Source: Isoetes taiwanensis
Lineage: Eukaryota > Streptophyta > Lycopodiopsida > Isoetales > Isoetaceae
NCBI GenBank assembly: GCA_021234155.1
Contig: JAJEKV010000005.1
Location: 21,961,584 to 22,025,583, forward strand
Reading direction: 5' to 3'
Length of the DNA stretch: 64,000 nt
This document shows, one piece after another, positions 1 through 12,418 of this stretch (position 1 is the stretch's first letter; each line of letters opens with the position of its first letter). Position numbers and translations under genes: made by a program. Below the pieces are notes generated by a model, which ran no database searches, was not told where the DNA came from, and worked only from the letters and a program-made list of their open reading frames with translations.

Positions 1-190
1 CCCGCGGTACTGGCGTACCCGCTACGCAATGCCGATAGGGATTAAGCCAGCAAGAAATGAGCATCCAATCCTAATGATCCCGCCACACGCCACAACATTT
101 GAAAATAAATAGGATTCACGGTTGGGCTGGTAGAGACGGAAGCCAGCCAAAGAAGTGGTGGATGGGTGGGGCTCAAGCTGCAAGAATTAG
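1..190 (+). pseudogene. 3' tail of the DUF7869-like transposase (copy A)
   Basis: Matches 42760-42950, the last ~60 codons and stop of the transposase ORF 41246-42940. The frame is broken here by several small insertions, for example extra bases around positions 60, 90 and 145. The rest of this copy would lie left of the window. Its presence at position 1 shows that the long repeat includes at least the transposase 3' end. Confidence 0.8.
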
Positions 191-372
191 TGTCTGTAGC
201 AGCTAACGAGGATATGCAAGAAACTCTGAGGTATGCAAATTTTACAAGGATTACTATAGCATATATAATATGCAAGGTACACAGACTATTTCATTATTCA
301 TTAATACGCCTTTATTTTCTCATCTGCAATTATAAGAGCTCTTACACTATGCGAATGCTTTTGGAATGTGAT

Positions 373-563
373 TCATTCATCATCAATAGCTGTGAAGTGA
401 TCCCCGGATATCTCATAGCTGGCGATGCCAAAGAAGTCAAACCTGGCGACCGCACAACGTTCAAACGTTCTCTTCAATGTAGGGATCAAGAAGAATGCCC
501 CTCGCCCAAAGTAACCAACAAAAATCGAGTGGCTCATTGAGTAGAACCCCATAGAAGGGCCAT
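373..563 (-). pseudogene. Small unrecognised gene, unit 1 (copy A)
   Basis: Copy A version of 43117-43339. The C-terminus is readable and ends in the family signature SYEISG....AIDDE-stop, but the middle is frame-shifted relative to the paralogue. A TATAAAA box lies upstream at 600-606 (minus strand). I do not recognise the family. The differences from copy B look like sequence errors as much as mutation. Confidence 0.45.
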
Positions 564-599
564 GGTAGGTTGAATGAACTTTAGCCCGCAAGGAGAAGC

Positions 600-606
600 T
601 TTTATA
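600..606 (-). promoter_or_regulatory. TATA box of small gene unit 1 (copy A)
   Basis: TATAAAA read on the minus strand, about 37 bp upstream of the ATG at 563. Same placement as the copy B boxes at 43377-43383 and 44017-44023. Confidence 0.5.
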
Positions 607-959
607 GCTGGCAGAATTATTGAGGTGAATTATTGGGGTAGACTTACCTGTTTATTATGCAGAGTATTTCAGCGTAGCGGCTACAAGTATAATACATCTT
701 TCGTGATGGATATGTGTATGCTTTTAAAAACATGTTTTATGGATTATAATATGGTAGAAAGTTTTGTGTTTCCGTGATTCGCAAAGATTTGTTTTGGCGA
801 AGGAAGTCGGTTAATAACCTCATCATGACCCCTTTATGATACATCAAACAATATCTTTACCAGGGCAGCCATATCCCAGGATAGCTTAGGAAGCTCATAC
901 CATTGGTTATATGCGGTATCACTGAAAATGAGTGCCGCAATATCAATCGATAACATTGA

Positions 960-1180
960 TCTACTCATCATCACCGCTCGATACTGGTTAGATCTCCTTT
1001 AGATCGAAGCCGAAATGTAATCACCATGAAAGTGAGTTTTGCCACTCCAGCATCACCGGCCAGATGGGAGCCATGCACGCATTCAACACCATTTCACGCG
1101 ACTATCTTATCAACGTTGTAGCCCATAGCACTGAAAATCTGGATGTTCTCCGACAGTAAGTAACGAGGAAGCCTGCGAAG
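960..1180 (-). pseudogene. Small unrecognised gene, unit 2 (copy A)
   Basis: Collinear with 43738-43980 of copy B. The stop-proximal GATGAG (DE) codons and scattered segments of the coding sequence remain, but the start codon region is altered (a garbled word replaces the CATGG seen in copy B) and the frame is broken repeatedly. Treated as a damaged or mis-sequenced copy. Confidence 0.4.
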
Positions 1181-1589
1181 ATGAATGATTCTCACCGACT
1201 CTACTGCTTTCTGGAAGTGAAGTAAAAATTATTACGTGAATATTGGTGAAATCGCTTGGGCTTCTGCATTGCCGTGCATACGCGATAAATAAGCGACCAG
1301 GCTGCATATGGCGTTAATACCCTGGCGTTTAGAGCGCCAGTTCGGCGGAACCAGGGTGCGAGTTATCTGCGTTTGAGCAAAATAAGGTGCTTTAAAAATT
1401 TTCTGCAAAACGCGCTATTTTATCCAATTTTTGCACCATGACTCGATGACACCCTTATGGTTTCATTCATCTCAAAGAGATTGGCACATGCATGGATAGT
1501 CGGGCATACGCTAATCCCACCACCAAAATAAGTGGAAAATCCACTATATCAGTTTGAACCCAAAAGTCAAATACAATGCTAATAGATGA

Positions 1590-1665
1590 GTGGCGGATAA
1601 AAATTTTCACCGTGGACAAAACCGCCTTTCGGTTTCGAGAAAACTTAAAGTGATAAGCCCGTAGC
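1590..1665. mobile_element. Degraded copy of hairpin element (copy A)
   Basis: Collinear with the strong hairpin at 44440-44518. Pieces of the core (CCTTTCGG, GTGATAAGCC) remain but the arms no longer pair cleanly. Listed because the loss of symmetry in only one copy is informative about data quality or decay. Confidence 0.4.
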
Positions 1666-1949
1666 TACGCAAGGCAAGGCATGTGAATCGTCCTTAAAAC
1701 CCGCGATGGAGAAGTCAAAACTGGCGGCGCCAACCTGGTAGACTTCCGGCATTATCACCAATACCACAAATCCAGTAGAAACACGATACCGCCGAGAATA
1801 AACACCAGCTGAAAAGCATCACCCACCGGAAAAACATGAAAATGAATCCTGCACAGAAAATATACAAACAAAAAGAAAGTTGGCGGGTGGGTCTCAGTAG
1901 AATGGGTACCCTCGGAGAGAGCGAGAAGCTTCGCATGAACACGTTCGCA

Positions 1950-3480
1950 TGAAAGCATGCTTAATTATCAAATGTCATGGGGCTTCCAGTGTTTGTCCTG
2001 CTACCGGCATTTTTGTGCAGCGCTTAAGAGCGCGTGAGGTGAACAGAGTCCCCATGCAAGTTGCATCTAGGCCCCACGCCTTCACCCCATTATTGATCGC
2101 GCATTCCTTACATTTACGGTATCCCGATTAAAGAGAGCGTAAACTCCGCCGCCAGTCCCGTGATATTGCTTCATCGAGCTTTACCAGCGATTTCCGACGC
2201 TATGCCCTCGTGAGACCAGGGTTAGTTTCGAGAAGCTATTTGTGTGGATCTCGCTATCATAACAAAGCAGACATGCTCAGATCTAACACTCTGGAAGCTT
2301 TGGACGGCGGAAAGCTCGGTTTGCTACTTGCCAATAGCTAGTTGTCTTTTAAAATTGTATCACCGCAGCCTTATACGTTTTATGATGGCGGGATCTTCAA
2401 TTTACTTCCCGGAAGATGATGAGTCATCCGGATGTCCCGTATTAATATTCTCGTCGTGCCACCGACATGCAAGTCAATCCGTCAAAACGATATCTTCATT
2501 CCTCATCTCATGGGCCAAGGTCACATTCTGTTTCCGCCTGGAGCAAATCGTAGGCATTACCCAACTCCGCTGCGGAGCTTGGTAGCGTGAACTTTCATCA
2601 ATCGGGATACCCCATTCGCTGGCGAGTGGTTTACCGCTGAAATCATTGCGCGCAATGTAAATAGCCCGATCACGCGGAGCCAGCGGATTGTGCTCATTAT
2701 TTTACCTGCGAGGGTCTTCTTGCAGCCCGCTCTTCCATATGGGGTCGGAATTCGGGGCCTGATATGGCGTCCTTTACTACTCCTGAATGACTTGAAGGCA
2801 AAAACCTTCATCGCATCGGCATGGGGAGTGTTGAAATCCATTCCCATAATACCAAATTTCGCCGATAAGACAGAGTTTCTTTCCTTTAGGGAAGTACCGT
2901 GATCGCCACATATTCGCTTCACCTTTTAGAAGGTGGGTCAAAATGCATTTATGCTCATCTCCCCACCTCAAGTTTTGCTAGCGGGGCAATGGGTGCAGGA
3001 CGAAGTCCGGCTTCAGCGAAAAGCGGAGCCCGCTAATAGCCGTGCGGAATGCGTGAGCCGGCAAAAGGGCGTGCTTAAGAGGACCCATAGCCTGGTGGCG
3101 CATCTTCATGTTTGTTTCCGGCCAAGCTTTTAGATGTCACATCCTGAACAAAGTGTTAATGCCATGGCTGTCGTTACATCTGCCATAAACCCGCAACAAA
3201 GACCTTACAATGATCGCCGCGACCCATTACGCGAAAAGTTTTGCACTTCCATTCTTCAATTTCCCGCATCATCTCCCTCAATCTCCGAGGACAGGTGTTT
3301 TATCGAGCATGCACGCCAAGACCCCACCACTATGTGATGCTGAGCACGGCCCAGGAGTGGTCGCTGGATCATATCTCTAAGAGGCCATGGATATGGGGTT
3401 CACTTATGTCCTCGTGACATTGTCTTAACATGTACCACAACATGACATATATTTGTATACCGTCACGTTTTGTTATCGCC
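1950..3480 (+). pseudogene. LINE reverse transcriptase fragment (copy A, heavily broken)
   Basis: Copy A of the LINE fragment at 44860-46400. Words of the reverse transcriptase remain, such as the LQPALPYG segment near 2720, but the YADD box seen in copy B is garbled here (near 2375-2395) and no frame stays open for more than ~110 codons. It is non-functional in either copy. Confidence 0.65.
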
Positions 3481-3876
3481 ACAGCTTTTACCTTGAAGAC
3501 TCTTCTGGTGGGGGTTTTTAATTTAGACAAGAATACCGCTAAGACCTTTTTTAGTCCCATATGCCGATTGATCTCTCAGGACTATAAAAAATCATTCAAT
3601 TATGGGGTTTGCTCAACTCCCTCGCTAAAAGCCAAAAAACTTGAATTATTCCTACTTGGAAAACGTGGATCTTTTTGTGGAAATAAGGGAGGCGGAAGCT
3701 TATTTGAACACTCATGTTCTACATTTGAGGTCTCCATTTTGCAATACAAACCACCAATATAAAACGTGCATAAAGTCTATGTCGTGGATGCATTATGACA
3801 AAAGGTGGCAAGAAAAATAGAAAATATGTCATACGCAGTGGTGCCCGCTACCCACAAAGACAACTTCCATAAAAAG

Positions 3877-3902
3877 GTAAGGTAAGGTAAGATAAGATAA
3901 TA
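3877..3902. repeat. (GGTAA/GATAA)n short tandem repeat
   Basis: About five pentanucleotide units, GGTAA passing into GATAA. Also present in copy B at about 46782-46807. Confidence 0.8.
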
Positions 3903-4086
3903 AGGAGGCGCGACTCATTATGCTTTTGACATTTTTCTCGCCACAAGATTCATACAAAAAAAATTCGAAACCGCCAAACCCTAGCAATTTCATCGGCCAA
4001 AATCTTTTCGGGATTGAAAGTTATCTAGGTACTAAACCAACTCGGGACAAAAAGCATCCGATGTCATGCCAAATAAGTATCCTTAT

Positions 4087-4135
4087 ATTTATTAAAGAAT
4101 TTGTCACGGCGCCCACTAATCACAATATTTCTCCC
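4087..4135. repeat. GC-core hairpin, degraded (copy A)
   Basis: Equivalent of the copy B hairpin at 46989-47030. Here the GC-rich arms are largely lost and only flanking AAGAATTTGTC and ATATTTCTC remain. Confidence 0.45.
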
Positions 4136-4782
4136 GTTCCAACTTGCGCTTATAGATGCGCCAGGTATTAATGTCCAACATTAGATTATTGTTCTTGTTT
4201 AGTAATGAATTTGTATCAGTTTCAAACATTACAAACATGTTCCTAAACATGCAAGTTTAAAACTAATGATTTTCCATGAAAATCTTTTTCATTGAAGTAC
4301 CACAGTCTTTCTTTTTAGATATGTATGTCTCAAAGAATTTGTTCATGCATGTTGCGACCTAGAAATAGGGTGAACAAAACCACACTAAAATCACTTACCA
4401 ATATTAGAAGGATCTAAATGTTTTTCGATTTGATATGAATGCTGATTTACTTACATTAATAAATAATATACCAGATTATCACCAAATACATTAGAAGCAT
4501 CTAGAGACAATAGAAGAAGAAATGTTAAGAGACAATAGGAATAAATCTTAGTGATAGGGCAATTGTGTAAGTAGTCCTTATGTATTTGTGTTTTAAGGAA
4601 ACCAATCGACTTTATTAATACATATATACAAAAATACATTGTACAAAAAAACACGCTACATGAAAGGTTGTAATGGCCGCTATGGCGTGACAAAGCTTTC
4701 ATTTAGCCCTTTCGGACACGCAGAGTACCAGAATACCTTGATCTTCAATGTAAACGCGTCTCCGGCAAAAAAAAAAAAAACA

Positions 4783-5560
4783 TGACCCATCTCGAGTTTT
4801 TTTGCCCCTTCCATCCTACTTTTCCTTTCTTCCAAACATAGAAGAAACATAGCTATGGCGCCAAGTCCACGCCGCCTTGTTTTTAAAGGGCATGTTCTGA
4901 TCCATCCGTGGTTTGTAACATATTGGAATGAAGGTGACATTGCGATGGAGCGGAGTTTTATGCTCTACAATAAGGAAGGAATCTGAACTCAAAGTACAGA
5001 GTTTGTGCTTGATATAGAAGCAGCTTGTGGGCGCCATTTCGCTGGAATTTAGATAGCTTGCCTTATTTGAAGCTCATAAACCTCGCCAAGAAAACCAGCT
5101 TTAGCTCGGAGATAGTCAGGCCCAAATCTTCAATGTCACAGAGCTTTCCGCAATCACCGGAGGAGATTGGGAAGCTTTTAAGTTTAGAAAGCTTGACGAT
5201 TGTGGAATGCATTGGGCGTGAGCCATACCCAACAACATTACAAACTGCCATAGCCTCGGTAAAGCTTGTGCTTAGATCTAACAGATTCATCTAAAAAATT
5301 CCCGCGGGATATTGGGTCTGATCTAAAGCACTTTATGTTAGCTTGGATTTATCTTTGAACCTCTTGGATGGAACCATTCCATCGATCCGGGAAGCCTTTT
5401 ATGCTTCAAGGAATCCTAAATCTCTCCGATAATCGGCTATGGGGGCTGGTTCCAATGAAGTCTTGGCAAGCTTCCTATTCATTGTAAGGTGTGTTTTAGA
5501 TTTGAGCCTAACAATCTAGCCGGGTTTGATTCCATAACTCTATCGTAATTAGGGGCCGCA
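4783..5560 (+). pseudogene. LRR receptor-like fragment (copy A)
   Basis: Copy A of 47690-48480. Individual LRR words are visible in different frames (SLPYLKLINLAK near 5060, EEIGKLLSLESL near 5160), but missing bases at CAG/CTG words break the frame several times. See the copy B entry for the domain description. No kinase domain follows. Confidence 0.7.
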
Positions 5561-7392
5561 GATTGAGGATTTGGAGGAACAAATTGAATTTTTGTCTTGG
5601 GTAATCGGCTGACCGAATCGCGATAGCCAGAACTTAAGGAAAATATAACGAGTCCACGCTTGAGCATTCTTACCGTAAGAAGGTAACGCAATGACTTCAA
5701 CAAAAAATCATATTCGCTTTAATTGAGGACGGGGCGAAAATATAAATGTTAATTTAGGCGGACGAAAAAAAGAAGACTGCTTTATATCTCTAATATCTAA
5801 TTGTAATAAGGAAGGTAAGGGGCTAGCTTAGGCGTTAGTGCTTTTAATAGAAAATTATGGTTTGATTGTACACGGTGTGCATACAAAAATTTTAGGAGGA
5901 GGTAGTTTCCTCTAGAAGGTCTGAAGTTAGTGGGTGCAATTTTCGTGATGATCTTCCTGGAATTTTCAGTGCTATTCTTTGGCGCTATATATAAAGGGCT
6001 TAAGGTTAAGGTAGTAATGGCCAATGCAAGGAGAGAAGAGCGAGCCAATTCGGCGTCCTGAAGAAGAATAGTAGTAAATAGCTTTAGATCAAAAGCTTTT
6101 TTTTTTTTTTTGGGCTATGGCGCCGCCGCTTTTGCCTTCCGCGACCCGCCTTTGGTCTCAAGTGATTTTATCCAAGATGTTTTTCCGAAGTCTTCGCCTT
6201 TTGAAATGGTGGTCGTAGTTAGTAGCCGCTTTTCTAGCAGATCCGCTCACGTTGCCGGAATAGGTTCTGGAGATTATCAATCTTCTATGTTGTTCTTGAG
6301 TTTTTAAGCTTTTGTTTTGTATCGGTTTCCCCACTTCCGTAGATTTTGGCGCCCCGCAAAAGGCAAGGACCGAAGTCTACGCCTCTGCTAAACCCGGCTC
6401 AAAGGATGCTTGATCTATGAAGGAGGATTATTCACGCTAGAAAGGCTTAGCCTATGATTAGACGCAGTCATTCTTTGTTTAATTTGTTGGCAAGTTCTCG
6501 CTTAACTTTGCTCAATAGCTAAGCATATGTCCTATTTAATCACATAACATATCTTTTCCCTCGCTTGATATGTTCATTCACTACTTTTCAGTGATTTTTC
6601 TCAAAGAAAATTTGAAGTGCCTTCGAAGTCTTTAGAGCTTTCTGCGATTCATCGATAATTTCGCATATTCCACCCCTCGATGCCTTGAAAACCCGATGAA
6701 TATCATTTCATTAACCAGCTTGTAAAATGTCAAATGCCGTGACATCGTGAGCGTTGTTAGTTGAACTAAAGTCAAGTTGGATAATCTACTGTGATCCGAG
6801 GGGATGTAGGAGTGTAAGAAAGCCGCCAAAACTTATGTTTTAACCGGTGATTCAGCCGCCAATCGCCAGATTTATGACGCCTCCTATCACTGATAGGTAG
6901 ATATCCTATCCTTGCTTTTGGATATGGAAACGCCGCTAGATATGGTGGAGACCGTACATTTATACCGCATGCAAAAGGAGAAGTTTCTCCTCGATAACTC
7001 GACTATGCCTTAAGATTCCTTTTTTCGCGCGCCAAGCAGATTAATTTTGGAGACAAATTTTGTCTCTCGCTTTAGAATCGGTCGGGCGATTGTTGTGTTA
7101 AGGACTAGGCAATAAAGTGCTGCTTTTTTAAATTTGTTTCTATGCGTGTTCATGGCCTCCGCTAAACACGCATTAATGTGAACAGCCATTGGTACCGGCT
7201 GCTCAGCTTGAAATGGAAATTTTTCTCGAAGTTAGTTTCAGCTTTTGATATTATAGGTTAAAATTCACTGCACTTGTGCTTTCCTTTTTTTTTTTTTGAT
7301 GCTTATGCTTTCCTGACTCGGTGAATGATAATTTAATGTGTAGGTCTTAACAAGTTTAGTTGTCAGAGCAAGGTTTGATTCCGATTTAAAAG
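5561..7392. other. No supported gene; AT-rich with scattered short frames
   Basis: No recognisable coding domain. Contains a poly(T) tract at about 6098-6112 (copy B ~49010-49029) followed by a GCTATGGCGCC start-like context, which could be the 5' end of an unrecognised gene. No frame continues convincingly in either copy. Confidence 0.4.
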
Positions 7393-7710
7393 TTGACGTA
7401 TGACATTCAAAGAAAGAAGATACTACGCATCATTGATAATGGCTTATGCTGTGTAGGCATTAAGGAGGTTTCAATTTTAATCCCTCCATTGAAAGTGGCA
7501 AAGTTTTTATTTCTATTCTATTATAACATTTGGCTTATATGTCAAAGGTTTTACTCAGTTCACAATCTATTTTGTCATGGATATATTTTATATGCTGCAC
7601 CTTATACAACATGCCTAGTTTCTGATTCTGCAGTGCTACACGATCTTGCACTTTCCATGCATGCTTATAAGGGAATTAACAATCACAAGGTCCAATTGAA
7701 GCGGGCATAG
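7393..7710 (+). CDS. Unrecognised 105-aa reading frame (copy A)
   Basis: Open frame of 105 codons, kept almost unchanged in copy B (50309-50626). Only the first ~35 residues differ, by compensated frame changes. The C-terminal third (LHDLALSMHAYKGINN then HKVQLKRA-stop) is the most protein-like part. It is immediately preceded by a good acceptor context (TTTCTGATTCTGCAG near 7632), so it could be a terminal exon of an unrecognised spliced gene rather than a separate protein. The middle is hydrophobic and Phe/Tyr-rich, as expected of T-rich intron. No domain recognised. Confidence 0.3.
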   Translation: MTYDIQRKKILRIIDNGLCCVGIKEVSILIPPLKVAKFLFLFYYNIWLICQRFYSVHNLFCHGYILYAAPYTTCLVSDSAVLHDLALSMHAYKGINNHKVQLKRA

Positions 7711-7888
7711 ATGCATTTTCCTTCTGCTAGCAATTTAGACCCATCAAATGCATTGAAGATTGTAATGAAGGCTTTATCACAACTTTTTTGTCGCTAGATT
7801 CATCAGCTTACACAATTTTAAAGCTTCTTTAATGTACTCAATTCTTGATATTTGCAGCAATAAGTACCATGAAACTATAGTTGCATGT

Positions 7889-8108
7889 AAAACATTGTTG
7901 TAACATAATCTAAAGCCGTATTCATGTTATAAAAGTTGATACATTATTGATATTTGAATAATAACAAAGTGACCAATTTCTAGATTTGGTGAACTGTAAA
8001 CATTTTGTTGTAACATAATCTAAAGCCGTATTCATGTTATAAAAGTTGATACATTATTGATATTTGAATAATAACAAAGTGACCAATTTCTAGCTTTGGT
8101 GAACCGTT
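7889..8108. repeat. Two-unit tandem repeat, period 110 bp (copy A)
   Basis: Two nearly identical units, both containing GTAACATAATCTAAAGCC and ending in TTTCTAGATTTGG or TTTCTAGCTTTGG. Also in copy B at 50809-51028 with the same 110-bp period, so the tandem event predates the long duplication. Confidence 0.9.
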
Positions 8109-8109
8109 A

Positions 8110-8680
8110 TAGAACATGTTAAGGATTATATTCTTCGTGGATATTCTTCTAAGGTCACTGGCCAATCACTACCGGCCTAATCTTCACAGGTCGGTGGAAA
8201 TCCCTTCTGCTGAGATTGCATGCCCCAAGTACTTTTACCCACCAATTGGCAACCTAGGAGGCGCTCATGGAGGTGCTTAGGGTTTCAGCCATGCTCTTCC
8301 GCCATAACTCGGGATTCCGTGTCGATTCTGTGTGTTCTTGGGCTCGCTGGGAAAGCTTATCAAACGAGCTTTCTGTTGGTGTATAATTTGTATGGTGTTT
8401 TCTGTTTTAGTCGACGGAATCCACCTGACAGTCCTGGCCCTCTTTACGGTGCTAGGGTTTGGTCAGTAGCTTTTTGCCATAACTTCAGATCGGTGGCGCT
8501 TTGGGTGTGTTTGGGCTTGTTGAAAGCTCTTTGAGCACTCCATCCAGTGGTGCTTAAACTTTTCAGAGGTTGGCCTGTTGGGAAAGACGGTTCAGCTCTA
8601 AAACTTCGGCCTCCGAGACTTTGCACACCGAATCCAATCCGGCCTGTGATAAGTTTTCTCAGATCATTTTGAATCAAGGC
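8110..8680. repeat. Imperfect internal repeat with 'CATAACT..GGAAAGCT' words (copy A)
   Basis: Two related segments, around 8290-8380 and 8470-8540, share CATAACT, GTGTTCTTGGGCT or GTGTTTGGGCTTG, and GAAAGCT. Copy B equivalent is 51110-51545. Such motifs often occur in retroelement-derived sequence, but I cannot name a family. Confidence 0.4.
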
Positions 8681-9562
8681 AATGAAAAAATTCTGTTAGC
8701 TTAGGGTAGCATATATTTTGATTTCAAGACATTGCATTTAGTAAAGACATTTTCTGGCATGTTAGTCACTCTAATTTGTTCCCTACTTTTCTCTCGGCTT
8801 TGAGATTTCTTTTAGCTCTTTAAGTTTATAAAAGAGATCAAATATTTCTAGTTTATATTCAAAGAACAAATTAGGGAATACAAGCAGAGGCTAGGGGCTG
8901 CATAGGCAAGGCAAATGCATTTGAGTAAAAAGTGGACGGAATAAGTTACGGGACGTAGAGGCTCACCTCCTCCACTGCACACACCGTGATAGCGAGGGTC
9001 GGACCCACCAACCGTAATCCCGGACCACTATAAACTCCCGGCCAGAATATAGAATAACAAAGATGAAAAGACACAATGCATATGTAGTAAACACACAAAA
9101 CAAGGGAAGGGTGATACCATTATCTGCATAATCTGGATGATTGATCTTTTCATTCTTTTATCATCACTAAGTATAAATATAGATTGGTTGTTGTAAGCTA
9201 TGAAATTAGACGGTTTCTTTGCACAATGCATCAGCTTCTATCAACATAGTATATGCATGCTAATGATGAAATTAGGGAAGTTTCTTTAGACGCTTTACAA
9301 ACGCTGAACTATTAGGCAAAGGACTACATAAGCCGGGATTGTGTTAACATGGTGTAGTTAGAATATTTCAAGATGGTTTATAAACACGCATCTTTGGACA
9401 CGGATGTTATGTTGACAAGAATTACTACATATTCATAGCTCCTGATTGAGCTCTAATCAAGACAAATCAGTTTAGTTTAAGGTTTTGCAGCCTAACAATA
9501 ATGTATATGGGAAAAATCCAAAATCCGTAATGACGGAAAACGGATCTCGATAATAATATCGC

Positions 9563-9645
9563 ATTAGTGAGCCCATTACTATTAAGGTTTTTCCCTAAAC
9601 CCTTCGGGCGGGTTTTTAATCCCGATAGTAATCGGCGCCACTAAT
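9563..9645. mobile_element. Hairpin (MITE-like) element (copy A)
   Basis: An inverted repeat of about 83 bp that starts ATTAGTGAGCCCATTACTAT and ends in GTAATCGGCGCCACTAAT, its near reverse complement, around a GGTTTTT...CTTCGGGCGGG core. Same element in copy B at 52463-52543. It shares core words with the hairpin at 44440-44518. No coding capacity; MITE-like by shape only. Confidence 0.65.
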
Positions 9646-9921
9646 GTAGCCTGTGTCATAGACAGGAAAGAGGGTTTGTAATATGAACCGCACAAAAGCC
9701 GCTCATAAATCCCACACAAATTGTTCAGCTTAAAAGCTGATTGATAACGACGATCTGCGGTAACGGCCTTGAAGCCGCATCCAAAGCCGGGTGCCTAGAT
9801 AATAGAAAAAGTGAAGCCTTTAAAAGGCTACAATAAACCAAAGATGATGTGCTAGTAGCCCCATCGTGGAGCTCGCCTGCTACATAAGTCCATGGGCCTC
9901 GTGGCACAAGGGACAATAATG

Positions 9922-10053
<132 letters not shown>

Positions 10054-10424
10054 TTGACACATCCCTTTGCTTTCAAGAGTTATTGGCTTTTTTTTTTTTT
10101 TTTTTTTTTGTACATGTCATTTGTAAGTTACATTTCAACTATGTTTTAGTAAATGTTCAGATGCAAGGCAGCTTCACTTGGTTTATGCAGCTTCACTTGG
10201 TTTAGTTCTAGGGTAAAATACATATATAGGAGAGAATAAATTCCTTTCTAATTTCATTCATTGTGTGTTATTTCTCCTGAAGCAAATCTCCATGCATGCA
10301 TGGTGTAACTTTGCCATTGCAAGCATTTGTTGCCATGGAGGTCTTGAAAGTTAATTGTAATGGATGCCATTTTTACCTTACCTAAGCCCTCAGATTGTTC
10401 AAAATTATACTTTTTCCCTCAAGA

Positions 10425-11260
10425 AATTTAGAATGACACATCTAGCTCTCTTTAAATAAGATCCATGTCTCCAAGATAATTCATTGGGAGCTTACTAAAG
10501 GACCCATAGATGATGCTAGGCACCCATTTTGAAATAACCAACGAAATGTGTCAAATGGAAGGAAATACATTTGTTGTCATAGCTACAAAGTCGCTTTTTA
10601 GACATATGGCCATAACTTTCAAAATCAAGCTCCATTTTTTTTTGGCTAGAGCATCCGCTGAAAAAGCTCACCAAAAGATCTACAATTAATGCTAGGCATA
10701 TACTTCTCAAATTCATAGTAGAAATGGGTCAAAAAACAGCAGATTGATAGTCGCTTCACAATCGTTAAATGCTAACAAAGTGACCAGTTTCTAGATTTAG
10801 TGAACCATTTATAGAACGCAAGGATTATATTGACAAATTTCTAGATTGTTGCAAGAATCCATGTGATCACATCCCTTGGTTTCAATAGCCATTTGCTTTT
10901 TGGATATCATAAGGTAAAAGATGAGGAAAACCTTTTAAATTCTCTGCCCGCAGATTTAGAATGATGTAGGCAACTCTCTTAGATCCGTTGTCTGTCCAAG
11001 ATAATTCATTGGGAAGCTTGCTAAAGGACCCATAGATGATGCTAAGCGCCCATTTTTTGGAATAACCTAGGTAAATGTGTCAAATGCAAGAAAATACATT
11101 TGCTGTCGCAATTAGAACGCTGCTTAGACATATAGCCATAACTTTCAAAATCAAGCTCCATTCTTTAGGCGAGAGCATCCGTTAAAAAGCTCAACAAAAG
11201 ATCTACAATTAATGCTAGACATACATTTCTCAAATTCATAGTAGAAATGGGTCAAAAGAA
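10425..11260. repeat. Two-unit direct repeat, period ~525 bp (copy A)
   Basis: Units at about 10425-10735 and 10950-11260 share CCAAGATAATTCATTGGGAG, GACCCATAGATGATGCTA and the block from CATAACTTTCAAAATCAAGC to AGTAGAAATGGGTCAAAA. Spacer of ~215 bp. Same arrangement in copy B (53325-54160). Confidence 0.85.
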
Positions 11261-12104
11261 GGAATTGATAGCTTCTGTAGTTATTTGCTTTATTTTGCCT
11301 TATATGCAGCTGGCCCCTATGTCTTGGACTTACAGGTAAGAGGATGTTCAGGAACATCACCTATAAAATTTTACGTCCTCCATTAGCATTTCTTATAGAA
11401 ACAACCGAAGAAAAGCCATCCCAAAGAAAGCCATCCCAAAGTAGTAGATACGTATTTCTTATCCTAAAAGCTAATGTCAATGTTTTGATCAATGCTCATC
11501 ATAACCAATCACCTAAGCTCAGACTCAAGGGAAGATGATGTTTTGTGATACATCGCCATATTCAAAATGTTCACGAAGTTTCAATTCCTTGGTAATATCC
11601 TCTAGATTTCATTCATTAAAGAAAATTTCAAGGTTGTTTTATCAATGAATATCTTATATTATATGGTCACTTTCTTCATTAAATGTAATGGCATCTTTTC
11701 TGTGCAATTTACACGTACAACAATTATGATGTATAAGTATAACAATCACCATGTATGATAAATACAAGGCCATATTATTTAGTAGTTGTAATTTTAGAGC
11801 TGACCCAAGATTAATGGGTCAATCCGCAAGAAGAAGGGTATTCTATTGGTCAAAGGAAAAGCCTTTTCCTGCCCTCATATTTAATATTTTCTTTACGTTA
11901 CCTATCTTCAAGTTGCATTTGTAGTCTTAGCATGAGCATAAAATATTGATATACTTGAAAATGCCCTTTACTAATTTAAGTTTTTCTTGGACAAAAGAGC
12001 TAATTTAATATGCACATTCTCCTACCCCATCATCTCACAAAATCAAATGGTTAGTGCAAATCATCTTAAGTCACTTACACACATAAGCACCCACTAAAAA
12101 AGAA

Positions 12105-12140
12105 ACCATGATCGCCGCCACAAGGACAAATTTCTTGTAT
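12105..12140. repeat. GC-core hairpin, degraded (copy A)
   Basis: Equivalent of 55010-55050. One arm keeps GACAAATTTCTTGTA; the GC core is reduced to TCGCCGCCA. Confidence 0.45.
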
Positions 12141-12342
12141 GTTTAGATATTACATCTATCCAATCAATTTTGGTGGTCTCAACTCTTAAGTGGTCATCTC
12201 TTATGGGCAATGTCCAACAAAGTCCTACGATTGAACCAAACACTCCGGTTCAAATTAAAAAGTTCCCGTCCACATGAAATACTCTAGAATATACAGCCGG
12301 TCCAAAAAATGCCATATAAGAATTTTGACGAGTTGAAGTTAT

Positions 12343-12418
12343 AGGTCCTAGAATTTTTTCCACTAGTAGGATTTTCTTACAGGTCCTAGAATTTTTTCCA
12401 CAAGTAGGATTTTCTTAC
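12343..12418. repeat. 38-bp tandem pair
   Basis: AGGTCCTAGAATTTTTTCCA plus following 18 bases, twice in tandem. Also in copy B at 55253-55328. Confidence 0.9.
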
